A DNA stretch of 51,043 bases, taken from the NCBI GenBank assembly GCA_947625805.1, contig CANQPT010000001.1, positions 1 through 51,043 of the forward strand, in the 5' to 3' direction. Source of the stretch: an uncultured Clostridia bacterium (GTDB lineage: Bacteria > Bacillota > Clostridia > Oscillospirales > CAG-272). The position numbers and the translations under genes were made by a program. The notes under the pieces were generated by a model. It was not told where the DNA came from, ran no database searches, and saw only the letters and a program-made list of their open reading frames with translations. This document shows, in pieces, positions 1-6,784 of this stretch. Every line of letters starts with the position of its first letter. Within the stretch, counting starts at the first letter, position 1.

Positions 1-271
1 AGCAATTACGTCCGCATCTTCACCGGGGTTGAATCCGTTCTCTAATAGACCAGCCGACTCCCTCCAAGCTTATAGCATTCCCGATTATTTCACCTTCTGT
101 ACCTTCCCCGCCGACCGTCACGCCCCACTTTGCCACGGTGACCGTGAGGCCGGAGGCGGGGCTTGTGCTGTAATATTTCGCCATTGTGCCGGAAATGACG
201 CAGGTTGCCAACATCAAGCAGGCGGCTACGAGAAGGCCGTATTTCTTTATCATGCTCTTTATCTTGACCAT
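1..271 (-). pseudogene. TasA/camelysin-like surface protein, N-terminal part, frameshifted and cut by window edge
   Basis: The first ~60 residues closely match the neighbouring TasA-like protein at 509-1126: a basic N-terminus, a hydrophobic signal helix and the shared stretch LATCVISGT-AKY, followed by an AKW-V-VG motif. AGGAGG at 281-286 precedes the ATG at 269-271. The frame then stops at 20-22 after an uncharacteristic tail. Shifting frame by one near position 60, in the G-rich stretch complementary to ctccctcc, opens a plausible continuation (LLENGFNPGEDADVIA) that stays open to the window edge. It is therefore either a recently frameshifted gene or an intact gene with a sequencing error. 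It would be the third gene of the sipW operon and a secreted fibre-type substrate of SipW. The family assignment is firm; its pseudogene status is not. Confidence 0.55.
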
Positions 272-358
272 GTGCCAAATCCTCCTGAATTAGCTTAACG
301 CCTTGACCGTATGGAAACTTCCTTGTTTTCCCGATCACTTTAAGCCCTTAAGGATACG

Positions 359-381
359 GCCCGCCGGCTTTTCCGGCAGGC
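359..381 (-). other. GC-rich hairpin between the two TasA-like genes
   Basis: A 9-bp stem (GCCTGCCGG / CCGGCGGGC on the minus strand, one G-T pair) closes a 5-base loop. No T-run follows, so it is not a convincing intrinsic terminator. It may stabilise or separate the two cistrons. A second, looser inverted repeat (gacagcc 419-425 / ggctgtc 442-448) lies in the same 237-bp gap. I see nothing else there. Confidence 0.35.
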
Positions 382-508
382 CGCACCGTTAAAGGTTTAA
401 CATATTTCAGCCATAGCAGACAGCCCCGTCGCCACATACAAGGCTGTCCGTCCATAGTTGTATCAACCACAGGCGACGCTTCGAGGCCGTCTGCTTACGG
501 TTGAGAAA

Positions 509-1126
509 TTAGTCGACCTGCTCTGCGTTGATCGAAACTTTACCTAATTCGAGTTTTGATGCCGCTTTGCCGAATGTCGTATCGTTGGTATCATTACTTC
601 CCTCGGGTGCAGTGTCGAAATTCCACACAAAGGCAATATATGCCTTGACAGAATCATCAGGAGCAACGTTATTGTTGGAGACAGATGTTTCTGTCCCTGT
701 AACGTCTGTTTGACTGCTCGGTTCTGCATTAAGAAAAGCAACAGTCATGCCCGTAGGAAGACCGCTCGCTGTTTTAGTGAAGGTTGCGCTAATGTCGGCA
801 TTCACTTCACTGTCATTTTTAATTTCAACGGTAGCATATCCCCAAGTGCCGGGAGCAATCAAGTTTTCAGTCTTGACATGTTCATCTTTCGTTTTTGAGT
901 CCAATTCGTAAACTTTGAATGTAAGTTCATCCGCAGTCAGTGCGTCAATTTCAGTTTCACCGACTTTAACGCTCCACTTTGCAACCTGTGCAGAAGCTGA
1001 AAGAGCCTCGGTCGTCTTGCTCGCGTACTTCGCCAAAGTTCCGGAAATAACGCAGGTGGCCAACATCATGACAACCAGCATCGCGCAAGCGACTTTCAGC
1101 AAGCCGTTTTTCTTTGTCTTGATCAT
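509..1126 (-). CDS. TasA/CalY (camelysin)-like secreted fibre protein
   Basis: This 205-residue protein has a basic N-terminus and a hydrophobic helix at about residues 11-31, ending in CVISGTLAKY, the SipW-processed signal pattern of TasA/camelysin proteins (established family knowledge). The mature part is Thr/Ser/Asp-rich and predicted beta-sheet, with a typical core 'LIAPGTWGYATVEIKN' near residue 90. AGGAGGT at 1136-1142 fixes the ATG at 1124-1126. It lies just downstream of the sipW-like peptidase on the same strand, the usual TasA arrangement, so it is probably exported, processed by that enzyme and assembled on the cell surface. Expression should follow the invertible segment upstream of sipW. 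The exact role (biofilm fibre, protease-like camelysin or other) cannot be told from sequence. Confidence 0.82.
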   Translation of the reverse strand: MIKTKKNGLLKVACAMLVVMMLATCVISGTLAKYASKTTEALSASAQVAKWSVKVGETEIDALTADELTFKVYELDSKTKDEHVKTENLIAPGTWGYATVEIKNDSEVNADISATFTKTASGLPTGMTVAFLNAEPSSQTDVTGTETSVSNNNVAPDDSVKAYIAFVWNFDTAPEGSNDTNDTTFGKAASKLELGKVSINAEQVD

Positions 1127-1169
1127 TTTGTCAAAACCTCCTAAGTATTTTTCATGTATGTCATATCCA

Positions 1170-1187
1170 GGGCCGTGTGGCCGGCCC
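1170..1187 (-). other. Hairpin immediately after sipW stop
   Basis: A 6-bp G/C stem (gggccg 1170-1175 / cggccc 1182-1187) starts right after the sipW stop codon and precedes the tasA ribosome-binding site. No T-tract follows. It may be an mRNA processing or stability element giving different amounts of SipW and TasA. This is inference only. Confidence 0.3.
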
Positions 1188-1189
1188 GG

Positions 1190-1882
1190 TTATAACCGAT
1201 TTTCATTTTGCCCGTCCGGAGCGTCGCCCTCCGCCAAATCGCCTGCGGCACGGCGGGCCGCCCGTTGCTTTCTGCGATTGATAAAATCGGCAAAACGCGG
1301 CGGAACGGTGAACAGCAAAATCACAATAAAGATGGGAAGCATCACGCAAAGAATCATGCCTACGGGCGTTTGGATAAACAGAAGCGCCTTGCCCCAACCC
1401 TCAAAATGCGTGATATAAACGCCGAGAATCTGTTCCGGACTTACCGGCTCGCGGTCGGGCGTGTTGTTGGCGTCACCCTTGGTGGTGTAGACGGCGTTGC
1501 CGTCCTCGTCGATCGCGATCTCGATGATCCGGTGGGTGACGTAGGAGTTTCCGCTGTGATAACAGACGACGTCGCCCACTTGATAGGTCGCGTCGGCCGC
1601 AGTGTTTTTGACCAAAATCAGATCTTCCTCATCAAACAGGGGAATCATACTGCCGGTTTCCACCATCAGCGGGGTATAGCCAAAACAACTCGGCGGAAAA
1701 TCCGGGTGAATCAAAGAACCGACCAAAAGCGTCGTAGAAATCAAAAAACCGGGCAAAAACAGGATACAGAGGATAATCCCGATGACGTTATAGACGGTAA
1801 AAAAGCGTTCTTTTCGCCTGTGGGAAGGCGCGCTGTGCTGTGGATTCGTATTGATTTGGTTGGTTATCTGTTCCGGTGCCAT
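1190..1882 (-). CDS. sipW: SipW-like signal peptidase I (ER-type)
   Basis: This 230-residue membrane peptidase has a transmembrane helix at about residues 31-57. It carries the catalytic Ser78 in VETGSM and His117 in VTHRI in place of the bacterial Lys, the mark of ER-type SipW peptidases, plus the KGDAN box with Asp137 and a second membrane helix at about 168-193 before a basic tail. It should cleave the signal peptides of the TasA-like proteins encoded downstream. I chose the ATG at 1880-1882 because AGAAGGAA (1893-1900) precedes it. An in-frame TTG at 1921 would add 13 residues and would overlap the region close to the inverted repeat. The left inverted repeat begins only 24 bp upstream of this ribosome-binding site, so its promoter must come from or through the invertible segment. 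Confidence 0.9.
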   Translation of the reverse strand: MAPEQITNQINTNPQHSAPSHRRKERFFTVYNVIGIILCILFLPGFLISTTLLVGSLIHPDFPPSCFGYTPLMVETGSMIPLFDEEDLILVKNTAADATYQVGDVVCYHSGNSYVTHRIIEIAIDEDGNAVYTTKGDANNTPDREPVSPEQILGVYITHFEGWGKALLFIQTPVGMILCVMLPIFIVILLFTVPPRFADFINRRKQRAARRAAGDLAEGDAPDGQNENRL

Positions 1883-1923
1883 ACCGATAAAATTCCTTCT
1901 TCCTTTCCTGCTGTGCCGCAAAG

Positions 1924-1949
1924 TGCAACAGAATCAGTATTATGTTGTA
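1924..1949 (+). repeat. Left inverted repeat of invertible segment (26 bp)
   Basis: Begins tgcaacagaatcag and ends tatgttgta. It is the exact reverse complement of 2186-2211 over all 26 bases, and identity stops abruptly on both sides, as expected for recombination sites. Confidence 0.9.
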
Positions 1950-1957
1950 ATTACAGT

Positions 1958-1994
1958 CATAAGAAAACGCTCCCCATCGAACGGGGGAGCGTTT
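1958..1994 (-). terminator. Intrinsic terminator inside invertible segment, facing sipW
   Basis: An 11-bp stem (aaacgctcccc 1965-1975 / ggggagcgttt 1984-1994) is followed on the minus strand by TTTTCTT. In the present orientation it blocks leftward read-through into sipW; after inversion it would sit upstream of the promoter and point the other way. Confidence 0.7.
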
Positions 1995-2021
1995 CCAATC
2001 CAAAAATGAGCAAGGAAAGCC

Positions 2022-2054
2022 AAGCCTTTTTAATTTTTATAATTAAGAAGGCTT
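2022..2054. other. AT-rich hairpin inside invertible segment
   Basis: Arms aagcctttttaat (2022-2034) and attaagaaggctt (2042-2054) pair over 12 of 13 positions around a 7-base loop. It is T-rich on both sides and could act as a weak bidirectional terminator, adding insulation between promoter and sipW in this orientation. Confidence 0.45.
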
Positions 2055-2114
2055 TCTTGTGTTGCGCTATTGTCGACAATTTTCTAACAAATCATACTTT
2101 TCTTTCAAAACCTA

Positions 2115-2143
2115 TTGAAAATCGGATCAATTTGTGCTACATT
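2115..2143 (+). promoter_or_regulatory. Sigma-A promoter inside invertible segment, facing away from sipW
   Basis: TTGAAA (2115-2120), a 17-bp spacer, then TACATT (2138-2143) preceded by an extended -10 TG-n (2135-2137). It would now transcribe antisense towards the recombinase 3' end. After inversion it would start transcription about 100 bp upstream of the sipW ATG. Confidence 0.6.
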
Positions 2144-2185
2144 TTTGTGTATCATTATGAGTGTTGCACTCAGCGATCATACGCA

Positions 2186-2211
2186 TACAACATAATACTG
2201 ATTCTGTTGCA
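2186..2211 (-). repeat. Right inverted repeat of invertible segment (26 bp)
   Basis: Begins tacaacata and ends ctgttgca. It is the perfect inverted partner of 1924-1949 and lies 35 bp from the 3' end of the recombinase gene. Confidence 0.9.
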
Positions 2212-2246
2212 GTCGCCGGGTTTGGGTGGCTTTTTTGTTTTTTGCG

Positions 2247-3089
2247 TCAAATAATCAGCCGCATGGATTCCATTCTGCGGCGGTGTTCCGCGCCGGTGCT
2301 GACGATATAAATTCTCGTTGTGTTGATACTGCTGTGGCCGAGAATGTCTGCAAGTTTTACGATGTCTTTCTCTATGCCGTAAAATACCCGTGCGAACAGA
2401 TGCCGGAGATTATGAGGAAACACCTTTTGCGGGTTGACCCCGGCTTGTTCGCACAGGCTTTTCATCTCTCACCAGATATTGGTGCGGCTCATGGGCTTGC
2501 CTGTGCGGGTGATGAATACCGCGCCCGACTGTATTTTTTGCTCCGCAATATAGCGGAGCAGTTTCTTTTGCAGAGGTTTGACGAGGAATACCGTTCGTGT
2601 TTTTCCTTTGAGCGACACGACCGCCTCCCCGTTTTTAACAGCTTCAACGGTAATAAACGGCAGTTCGCTGACCCAAATGCCTGTCCCGCAAATGGTTTGC
2701 AGGACAAGGTTCAGCCGCCCATTGTGCCTCTGTTGCGCCGCCCGGCAGAGGCGCTCATACTCCGCTTTGGTAAGTTCCTTTTCCTCCGGGCAAAAGACCT
2801 GCCGCTGGAGTTTTAAGGCTTTTACCCGGCAGTCGTGCCAGCCGAGGAGTGAAAACAGGCTGTTCAGACTTGCCAAGACGGAATTGACGCTGCGAATGGC
2901 GTAACCATTTTGAGTCAGTTGCTGTTTGTAGTCGATCATGGTTTCTTTCGATACCGGTTTGCCGTTCAGCGAGACGGCAAACGCCCGCACGTCCCGCAGA
3001 TATTTCTCCACGGTGTTTTTGCTCTTTTCCTCACTTATGAGACGTGCTTCAAAATTTTTAATGGTTTTCTCTGTAATGATCCTTTCCAT
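2247..3089 (-). pseudogene. Tyrosine recombinase (integrase family), interrupted by in-frame TGA
   Basis: One reading frame holds an N-terminal SAM-like core-binding domain (SKNTVEKYLRDVRAF) and a catalytic domain with HNLRHLFAR (H-x-x-R), GHSS and the Tyr in TTRIY. Two lesions are visible. A TGA at 2469-2471 splits the gene into about 206 and 74 codons in the same frame, where an Arg codon (CGA) would fit. In GTGIWVSEL the first catalytic Arg is Trp (TGG at 2673-2675; CGG expected). Both are single C-to-T changes. TGA is an ordinary stop elsewhere in this window, in many ATGA overlaps, so recoding is unlikely. The ATG at 3087-3089 follows AGGGAG. The gene presumably encoded the invertase acting on 1924-2211; as written it should be inactive. 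Confidence 0.8.
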
Positions 3090-3194
3090 ATGCAATTTTT
3101 CTCCCTTATATTTTACCCGAAAAGTATGACTGCGTATTGCCGGATTGCCGCAGGCCAGACATCGATCAAGGGATCCAAGTAATATGATTGCAGC

Positions 3195-3220
3195 AAAAAA
3201 CCACCCGCATAGCAGGTGGC
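3195..3220 (-). terminator. Terminator of murD-PLP enzyme operon
   Basis: On the minus strand an 8-bp stem (CCACCTGC / GCGGGTGG) with loop TAT is followed by TTTTTT. It lies 12 bp past the stop of the PLP-enzyme gene. The 105 bp between it and the recombinase start show no gene. Confidence 0.8.
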
Positions 3221-3231
3221 TTTTTGCCGGA

Positions 3232-4473
3232 TCATTTCATCATTTCCTGCGCGGCACAGAGGACGCCGTATTTGCCGCTCTCGTAAGTGAGGCCGCCTTG
3301 CAGATAGGCGGTATAGGGCGGGCGAAGCGGACCGTCTGCGGATAGTTCGATGGACGCGCCCTGAATGAATGTACCGGAAGCCATGATGACCCGGTCCTGA
3401 TAGCCGGGCATTGCCCATGGCTCGGGGGTGACAAAAGCGTCGACCGGAGAGCCGTACTGGATCCCCCGGCAAAAGGCACACAGGCCCTCCGCCGTGCCGC
3501 ACTGCACCATTTGGATAATATCGTATCGCGGCTCATCATAGCGCGGCGCGACCGTATAGCCTAATTTTTCAAACAAATATGCGGAAAACTGCGCGGTTTT
3601 GAGCGCCTGGGCAACCGTATGCGGCGCATAAAAGAAGCCCCGGTAAAGATCACGATTCTGCCCCAGCGAGGCTCCAACCTCGCCGCCCGTGCCCACACTG
3701 GTCAAGCGGTAAGAACATAGCGTAACCGCTTGTTCGGTTCCGGCAAGGTATCCGCCCGACTGAGCCATGCCGCCGCCCGGATTTTTGATTAAGGAACCGA
3801 TGATCAGATCCGCGCCGACGGCAGTCGGCTCAAGCGTTTCGGTAAATTCGCCGTAGCAGTTATCTACCACTACATACGCTCGGCTGCGGGCGTGCACAAA
3901 TTCCGCGATCTTGCCGATCTGCCTGACCGACAGGGTCTTGCGGTTGAGATAGCCCTTGGAGCGCTGGACAAAGACTACTTTGACACTCGGATCTTGCAGC
4001 GCTTCTCCCAGTGCGGGATAGTCGATCTGTGCTCCGTCGATCATCTCAATCTGTCGGTAGCCAATGCCGAAATCGGCAAGTGAACCGTTGCCCGGCTGTC
4101 CCGCGATCCCGATCACCTCTTCCAGAGTGTCATAGGGCTTTCCGGTGACCGAAAGCAGGGTGTCCCCCGTGCGGAGCAAACCGAACAGTCCGACGGTCAG
4201 CGCCTGTGTGCCGTTGACGATATGCGGACGCACCAGCGCCGCCTGAGCGCCGAACACGTCGGCGTAGATCCCGTCCAGCGTGTCCCTGCCCTTATCGTCA
4301 TAGCCGTAGCCTGTAGTCGACGCAAAATGCGCCTCGCTCACCCGATGGGCGGCAAAGGACTCCAGTACCTTTCGTGTATTCTGATATGCAATCGCATCGA
4401 CTTCGGCAAAGCGCGGGGCAAGTTCACACTCGGCTTCGCGGGCAACTGAAAGCAGTTGATCCGATAGTTTCAT
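3232..4473 (-). CDS. Methionine gamma-lyase family PLP enzyme (YnbB/aluminium-resistance type)
   Basis: This 413-residue fold-type I PLP enzyme matches the Met_gamma_lyase/YnbB family. Visible features are the N-terminal GYGYDDKGRDTLD motif, RPHIVNGTQAL cofactor-binding segment, VDNCYGEF with the PLP-ring Asp, and the Schiff-base Lys230 in GSLIKNPGGG. The family is usually annotated as aluminium resistance or cystathionine beta-lyase involved, but its reaction in this group is not settled. Length is normal. The ATG overlaps the murD stop by 4 bp (ATGA), so it is translationally coupled to cell-wall synthesis. A terminator follows. Substrate and role here are unknown. Confidence 0.85.
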   Translation of the reverse strand: MKLSDQLLSVAREAECELAPRFAEVDAIAYQNTRKVLESFAAHRVSEAHFASTTGYGYDDKGRDTLDGIYADVFGAQAALVRPHIVNGTQALTVGLFGLLRTGDTLLSVTGKPYDTLEEVIGIAGQPGNGSLADFGIGYRQIEMIDGAQIDYPALGEALQDPSVKVVFVQRSKGYLNRKTLSVRQIGKIAEFVHARSRAYVVVDNCYGEFTETLEPTAVGADLIIGSLIKNPGGGMAQSGGYLAGTEQAVTLCSYRLTSVGTGGEVGASLGQNRDLYRGFFYAPHTVAQALKTAQFSAYLFEKLGYTVAPRYDEPRYDIIQMVQCGTAEGLCAFCRGIQYGSPVDAFVTPEPWAMPGYQDRVIMASGTFIQGASIELSADGPLRPPYTAYLQGGLTYESGKYGVLCAAQEMMK

Positions 4474-5822
4474 AGTCCTTTTACGATCTCCTTGAAAACA
4501 TTTCCCCGCTCCATGAAATTCGCAAACGCATCAAAACTTGCGCAGGCGGGAGAGAGGATCACAACGTCGCCCGGTCGGGCGATCGCGTGCGCCTGCATGA
4601 CTGCGTCGGCAAGATCCGCCGCACGGCAGATCGGTACGCCGGTATCCCGGATCGCGTCCTCGATCTTGTCGGCGGCAGCGCCGGTCAGCACCACCGTTTT
4701 GGCACAGTCTGCGACAACGGGCGCAAGCGGGGCAAACGGGATATGCTTATCGTAACCGCCCATGATAACAATCACCTTTTGGGTAAAGGAACGCAGTGCC
4801 GCCTCGGTACGGGTGGGACTGGAGTCAATGCTGCTGTTATAGTATCTTACTCCGTCTTTTTCGCGCACCAGTTCGATCCTGTGCTCCACACCTGCGAAAG
4901 TGCGCGCAACAGTGCGGATGGTTTCGGCTCCCACATAGCCGGAAACCGCGCCGATGGCCGCCATGTAATTCTCCACGTTGTGCATACCCGGCAGCAAAAT
5001 TTCTTCTTTTTTTACGATGGGACTGCAACCGTCATAGATCCAGCCGTCTTTGAGATATACGCCGCCCTCCGGAACACGCTTTGAAGAGAAAAAAGTCACG
5101 TGGGACGGCGCCTCAGAGGCCGCGCTGCGGGTCGCATCGTTCTCATAATTGAGTACCACCCGCCCGTCCGGGCGCTGAAAGCGGAAGATATTCTTTTTTG
5201 CATCCAGATACTCATCCATGCCTGTGTGCCAGTCGAGATGATTGGGAGAGAGGTTGGTGATCACCGCCACGTCAGGCGAGGAACGCATTGCCTGTAACTG
5301 AAAACTGGATAACTCCACCACCGCGAAGTCCTCCGCGCTCATGCGCTCGACCTCGGGAAGCAACGGCTTGCCGATATTGCCGCCTAAATAGACCTTGCCG
5401 TACTGTGCCTTTAGCATCTTGGAGATCAGCGTGGTAGTCGTGGTCTTTCCGTCGCTGCCGGTCACGGCAAAAATTTTTGCCGGGCACAAGTGAAAAAAGA
5501 CCTCCATCTCATTGGTCACGGTCACGCCCCGCTCGCGAGCAGACACAAGAGGGGGGATATCCGGGCGGATCCCGGGCGCTTTGAAAATAACGTCACCGTC
5601 AAGATCATCGAGATAATGCCCGCCGAACACCACCCGCACGCCCTTTTGTTCGAGGGCATCTGCAAGTTCTTCCTTTTGCGCACGCTCCTTGCGGTCGTGG
5701 GCGCTTACGCTCGCACCCCAAGATAACAGCGTGTCGATTACCGGGGTGTTGGACACGCCGATTCCGATCACACACACGTGTTTTCCGCTGATCCAATGCA
5801 TGAACGCTTCGATTTTACTCAA
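4470..5822 (-). CDS. murD: UDP-N-acetylmuramoyl-L-alanine:D-glutamate ligase
   Basis: MurD adds D-Glu to UDP-MurNAc-L-Ala in the cytoplasm during peptidoglycan synthesis. Visible are the N-terminal Rossmann-like segment VCVIGIGVSN, the ATP-binding P-loop GSDGKTTTT (about residues 122-130), the Mur-ligase NHLDWH motif with the following lysine region (DAKKNIFRF), and the C-terminal HRIELV and YDKHIPF segments. At about 450 residues the length is typical. A longer frame back to 5882 cannot be used because a consensus promoter lies at 5854-5882. I chose the TTG at 5820-5822 with upstream GAAAGAG; GTG at 5831 and ATG at 5801 are alternatives. It is first gene of a two-gene operon. Confidence 0.93.
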   Translation of the reverse strand: MSKIEAFMHWISGKHVCVIGIGVSNTPVIDTLLSWGASVSAHDRKERAQKEELADALEQKGVRVVFGGHYLDDLDGDVIFKAPGIRPDIPPLVSARERGVTVTNEMEVFFHLCPAKIFAVTGSDGKTTTTTLISKMLKAQYGKVYLGGNIGKPLLPEVERMSAEDFAVVELSSFQLQAMRSSPDVAVITNLSPNHLDWHTGMDEYLDAKKNIFRFQRPDGRVVLNYENDATRSAASEAPSHVTFFSSKRVPEGGVYLKDGWIYDGCSPIVKKEEILLPGMHNVENYMAAIGAVSGYVGAETIRTVARTFAGVEHRIELVREKDGVRYYNSSIDSSPTRTEAALRSFTQKVIVIMGGYDKHIPFAPLAPVVADCAKTVVLTGAAADKIEDAIRDTGVPICRAADLADAVMQAHAIARPGDVVILSPACASFDAFANFMERGNVFKEIVKGL

Positions 5823-5853
5823 CCTATTCACTCTTTCGTAGTTTATCTTTAAC

Positions 5854-5882
5854 ATTATACTATATTTTGGGAAAGATGTCAA
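5854..5882 (-). promoter_or_regulatory. Consensus sigma-A promoter of murD
   Basis: On the minus strand TTGACA (5877-5882), a 17-bp spacer, and TATAAT (5854-5859), a full match to consensus. It directly abuts the terminator of the preceding operon. Confidence 0.9.
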
Positions 5883-5912
5883 AGAAAACCGCGCGGGCCG
5901 GATACCGCGCGG
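5881..5912 (-). terminator. Terminator of the mdh-hdr-flx-frd-fum operon
   Basis: Two CCGCGCGG arms (5889-5896 and 5905-5912) around an 8-base loop are followed on the minus strand by TTTTCTTT. It lies just past the stop of the small membrane protein gene. Confidence 0.85.
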
Positions 5913-5918
5913 CTGAAT

Positions 5919-6215
5919 TTATTTTGTGTCCCGTTCACGGTCGAGGCGGATATTTCTGAAATACAGGATCATGTCGACGGTGATTTCGGTGATATTCAGG
6001 AAATAAAAGATCCACGCAAGATAGAATAACCAGTCGCTCTGCGGGCTCCACATCAGAAATTTACGGACAATGCCGAACACATAGCCCACCCAGATAAAGA
6101 ACTCAAAAAACAGGCTTTTGCCCTTGGCGGTACGGGAAACCCAGCTTTTGCGGATGGAGATCGGCCAGGACAAGCCAAAACACAAGATCATTAACGCTTC
6201 CAATAAATCAGTCAT
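5919..6215 (-). CDS. Small membrane protein, PQ-loop/SWEET-like (function unknown)
   Basis: This 98-residue protein has three hydrophobic stretches (about residues 5-20, 33-52 and 62-85). Its N-terminal part (GLSWPISIRKSW followed by SRTAKGKS) resembles small PQ-loop-like or SWEET-related membrane proteins of Clostridia, but I cannot name a family with certainty. It is the last gene of the fumarase operon and its ATG overlaps the fumarase beta gene by 8 bp, with AGGAGG inside the upstream gene. The tight coupling hints at a link with dicarboxylate metabolism, for example transport or membrane anchoring, but nothing in the sequence proves this. Confidence 0.7.
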   Translation of the reverse strand: MTDLLEALMILCFGLSWPISIRKSWVSRTAKGKSLFFEFFIWVGYVFGIVRKFLMWSPQSDWLFYLAWIFYFLNITEITVDMILYFRNIRLDRERDTK

Positions 6216-6783
6216 TTCTTACTTCCTCCTTATGTTCGGACAAATACCGTGCTCTGCCGATTTGATAGAGATTGTTGCCCTCACAGTCGATGATGACCAC
6301 AAGCGGCATATCCTCGACATACAGCCGACGCAGCGCCTCGGCGCCCAGATCTTCGTAGGCGATCAGTTCCGCCTTTCGAATACACTTGGAAAGCAACGCT
6401 CCGGCGCCTCCGATCGCGCCGAAATAGACCCCGTGATATTGCTTCATTGCCTCGACCACCTCGGGCAGACGTGCGCCCTTTCCGATCATGCCGCGTGCTC
6501 CCACACGCATCATAGTAGGGGCGTAGGCGTCCATGCGTCCGCTGGTGGTAGGTCCTGCGGATCCGATCACCTGACCGGGTTTGGCAGGGGTCGGACCGAC
6601 GTAGTAGATGGTCGCATCCGTCGGATCAAAGGGCAGTTGCTCCCCGCGTGCGAGCGCCTCGCACATACGCTTGTGTCCCGCGTCCCGCGAGGTGTAGACC
6701 GTCCCGGTCAAATAGACCGTGTCACCCGCGTGCAGGCTCATTGCCAACTCCTCGGTCAGCGGCAGGGTGATATGCTTTTCCAT
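6208..6783 (-). CDS. Fumarate hydratase, beta (C-terminal) subunit, Fe-S type
   Basis: This 191-residue protein matches the swivelling C-terminal domain of class I fumarase and L-tartrate dehydratase beta subunits. Typical motifs are AGDTVYLTGTVYTSRDAGHKRM, whose central part starts near residue 19, the conserved YVGPTPAKPGQVIGSAGPTT and GMIGKG. With the alpha subunit encoded 1 bp upstream it should form the two-subunit [4Fe-4S] fumarase that interconverts malate and fumarate in the cytoplasm. The context (fumarate-reductase-like genes upstream, a malate-dehydrogenase-like gene first in the operon) favours fumarase over tartrate dehydratase. Confidence 0.9.
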   Translation of the reverse strand: MEKHITLPLTEELAMSLHAGDTVYLTGTVYTSRDAGHKRMCEALARGEQLPFDPTDATIYYVGPTPAKPGQVIGSAGPTTSGRMDAYAPTMMRVGARGMIGKGARLPEVVEAMKQYHGVYFGAIGGAGALLSKCIRKAELIAYEDLGAEALRRLYVEDMPLVVIIDCEGNNLYQIGRARYLSEHKEEVRND

Positions 6784-6784
6784 T

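Larger units (their letters stand above)
1924..2211. promoter_or_regulatory. Putative invertible DNA segment controlling the sipW-tasA operon
   Basis: The segment is bounded by perfect 26-bp inverted repeats (1924-1949 and 2186-2211) with a 236-bp core, and sits between the sipW operon and a tyrosine-recombinase gene. The core holds a good promoter that faces right, away from sipW, and a hairpin whose T-tract works in the leftward direction, towards sipW. Inversion maps x to 4135 minus x. The promoter would then lie at 1992-2020 pointing into sipW, and the hairpin would move behind it. The core also has a 12-bp palindrome (2069-2080, ATTGTCGACAAT) and a TGAGTG-TTG-CACTCA hairpin (2158-2172). 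The repeats and promoter are seen directly; inversion itself is inferred. Confidence 0.75.

Noticed and set aside
359..381. Hairpin as terminator between TasA-like genes
   Set aside because: No T-run follows the stem on the minus strand.
1208..2254. Long plus-strand frame opposite sipW
   Set aside because: It is antisense to a clear SipW gene, crosses the invertible segment, and has no domain or ribosome-binding site.
2469..2471. TGA in the recombinase read as selenocysteine or Trp
   Set aside because: TGA is used as a normal stop at many ATGA overlaps in the window, no SECIS-like hairpin was evident, and Arg fits the position.
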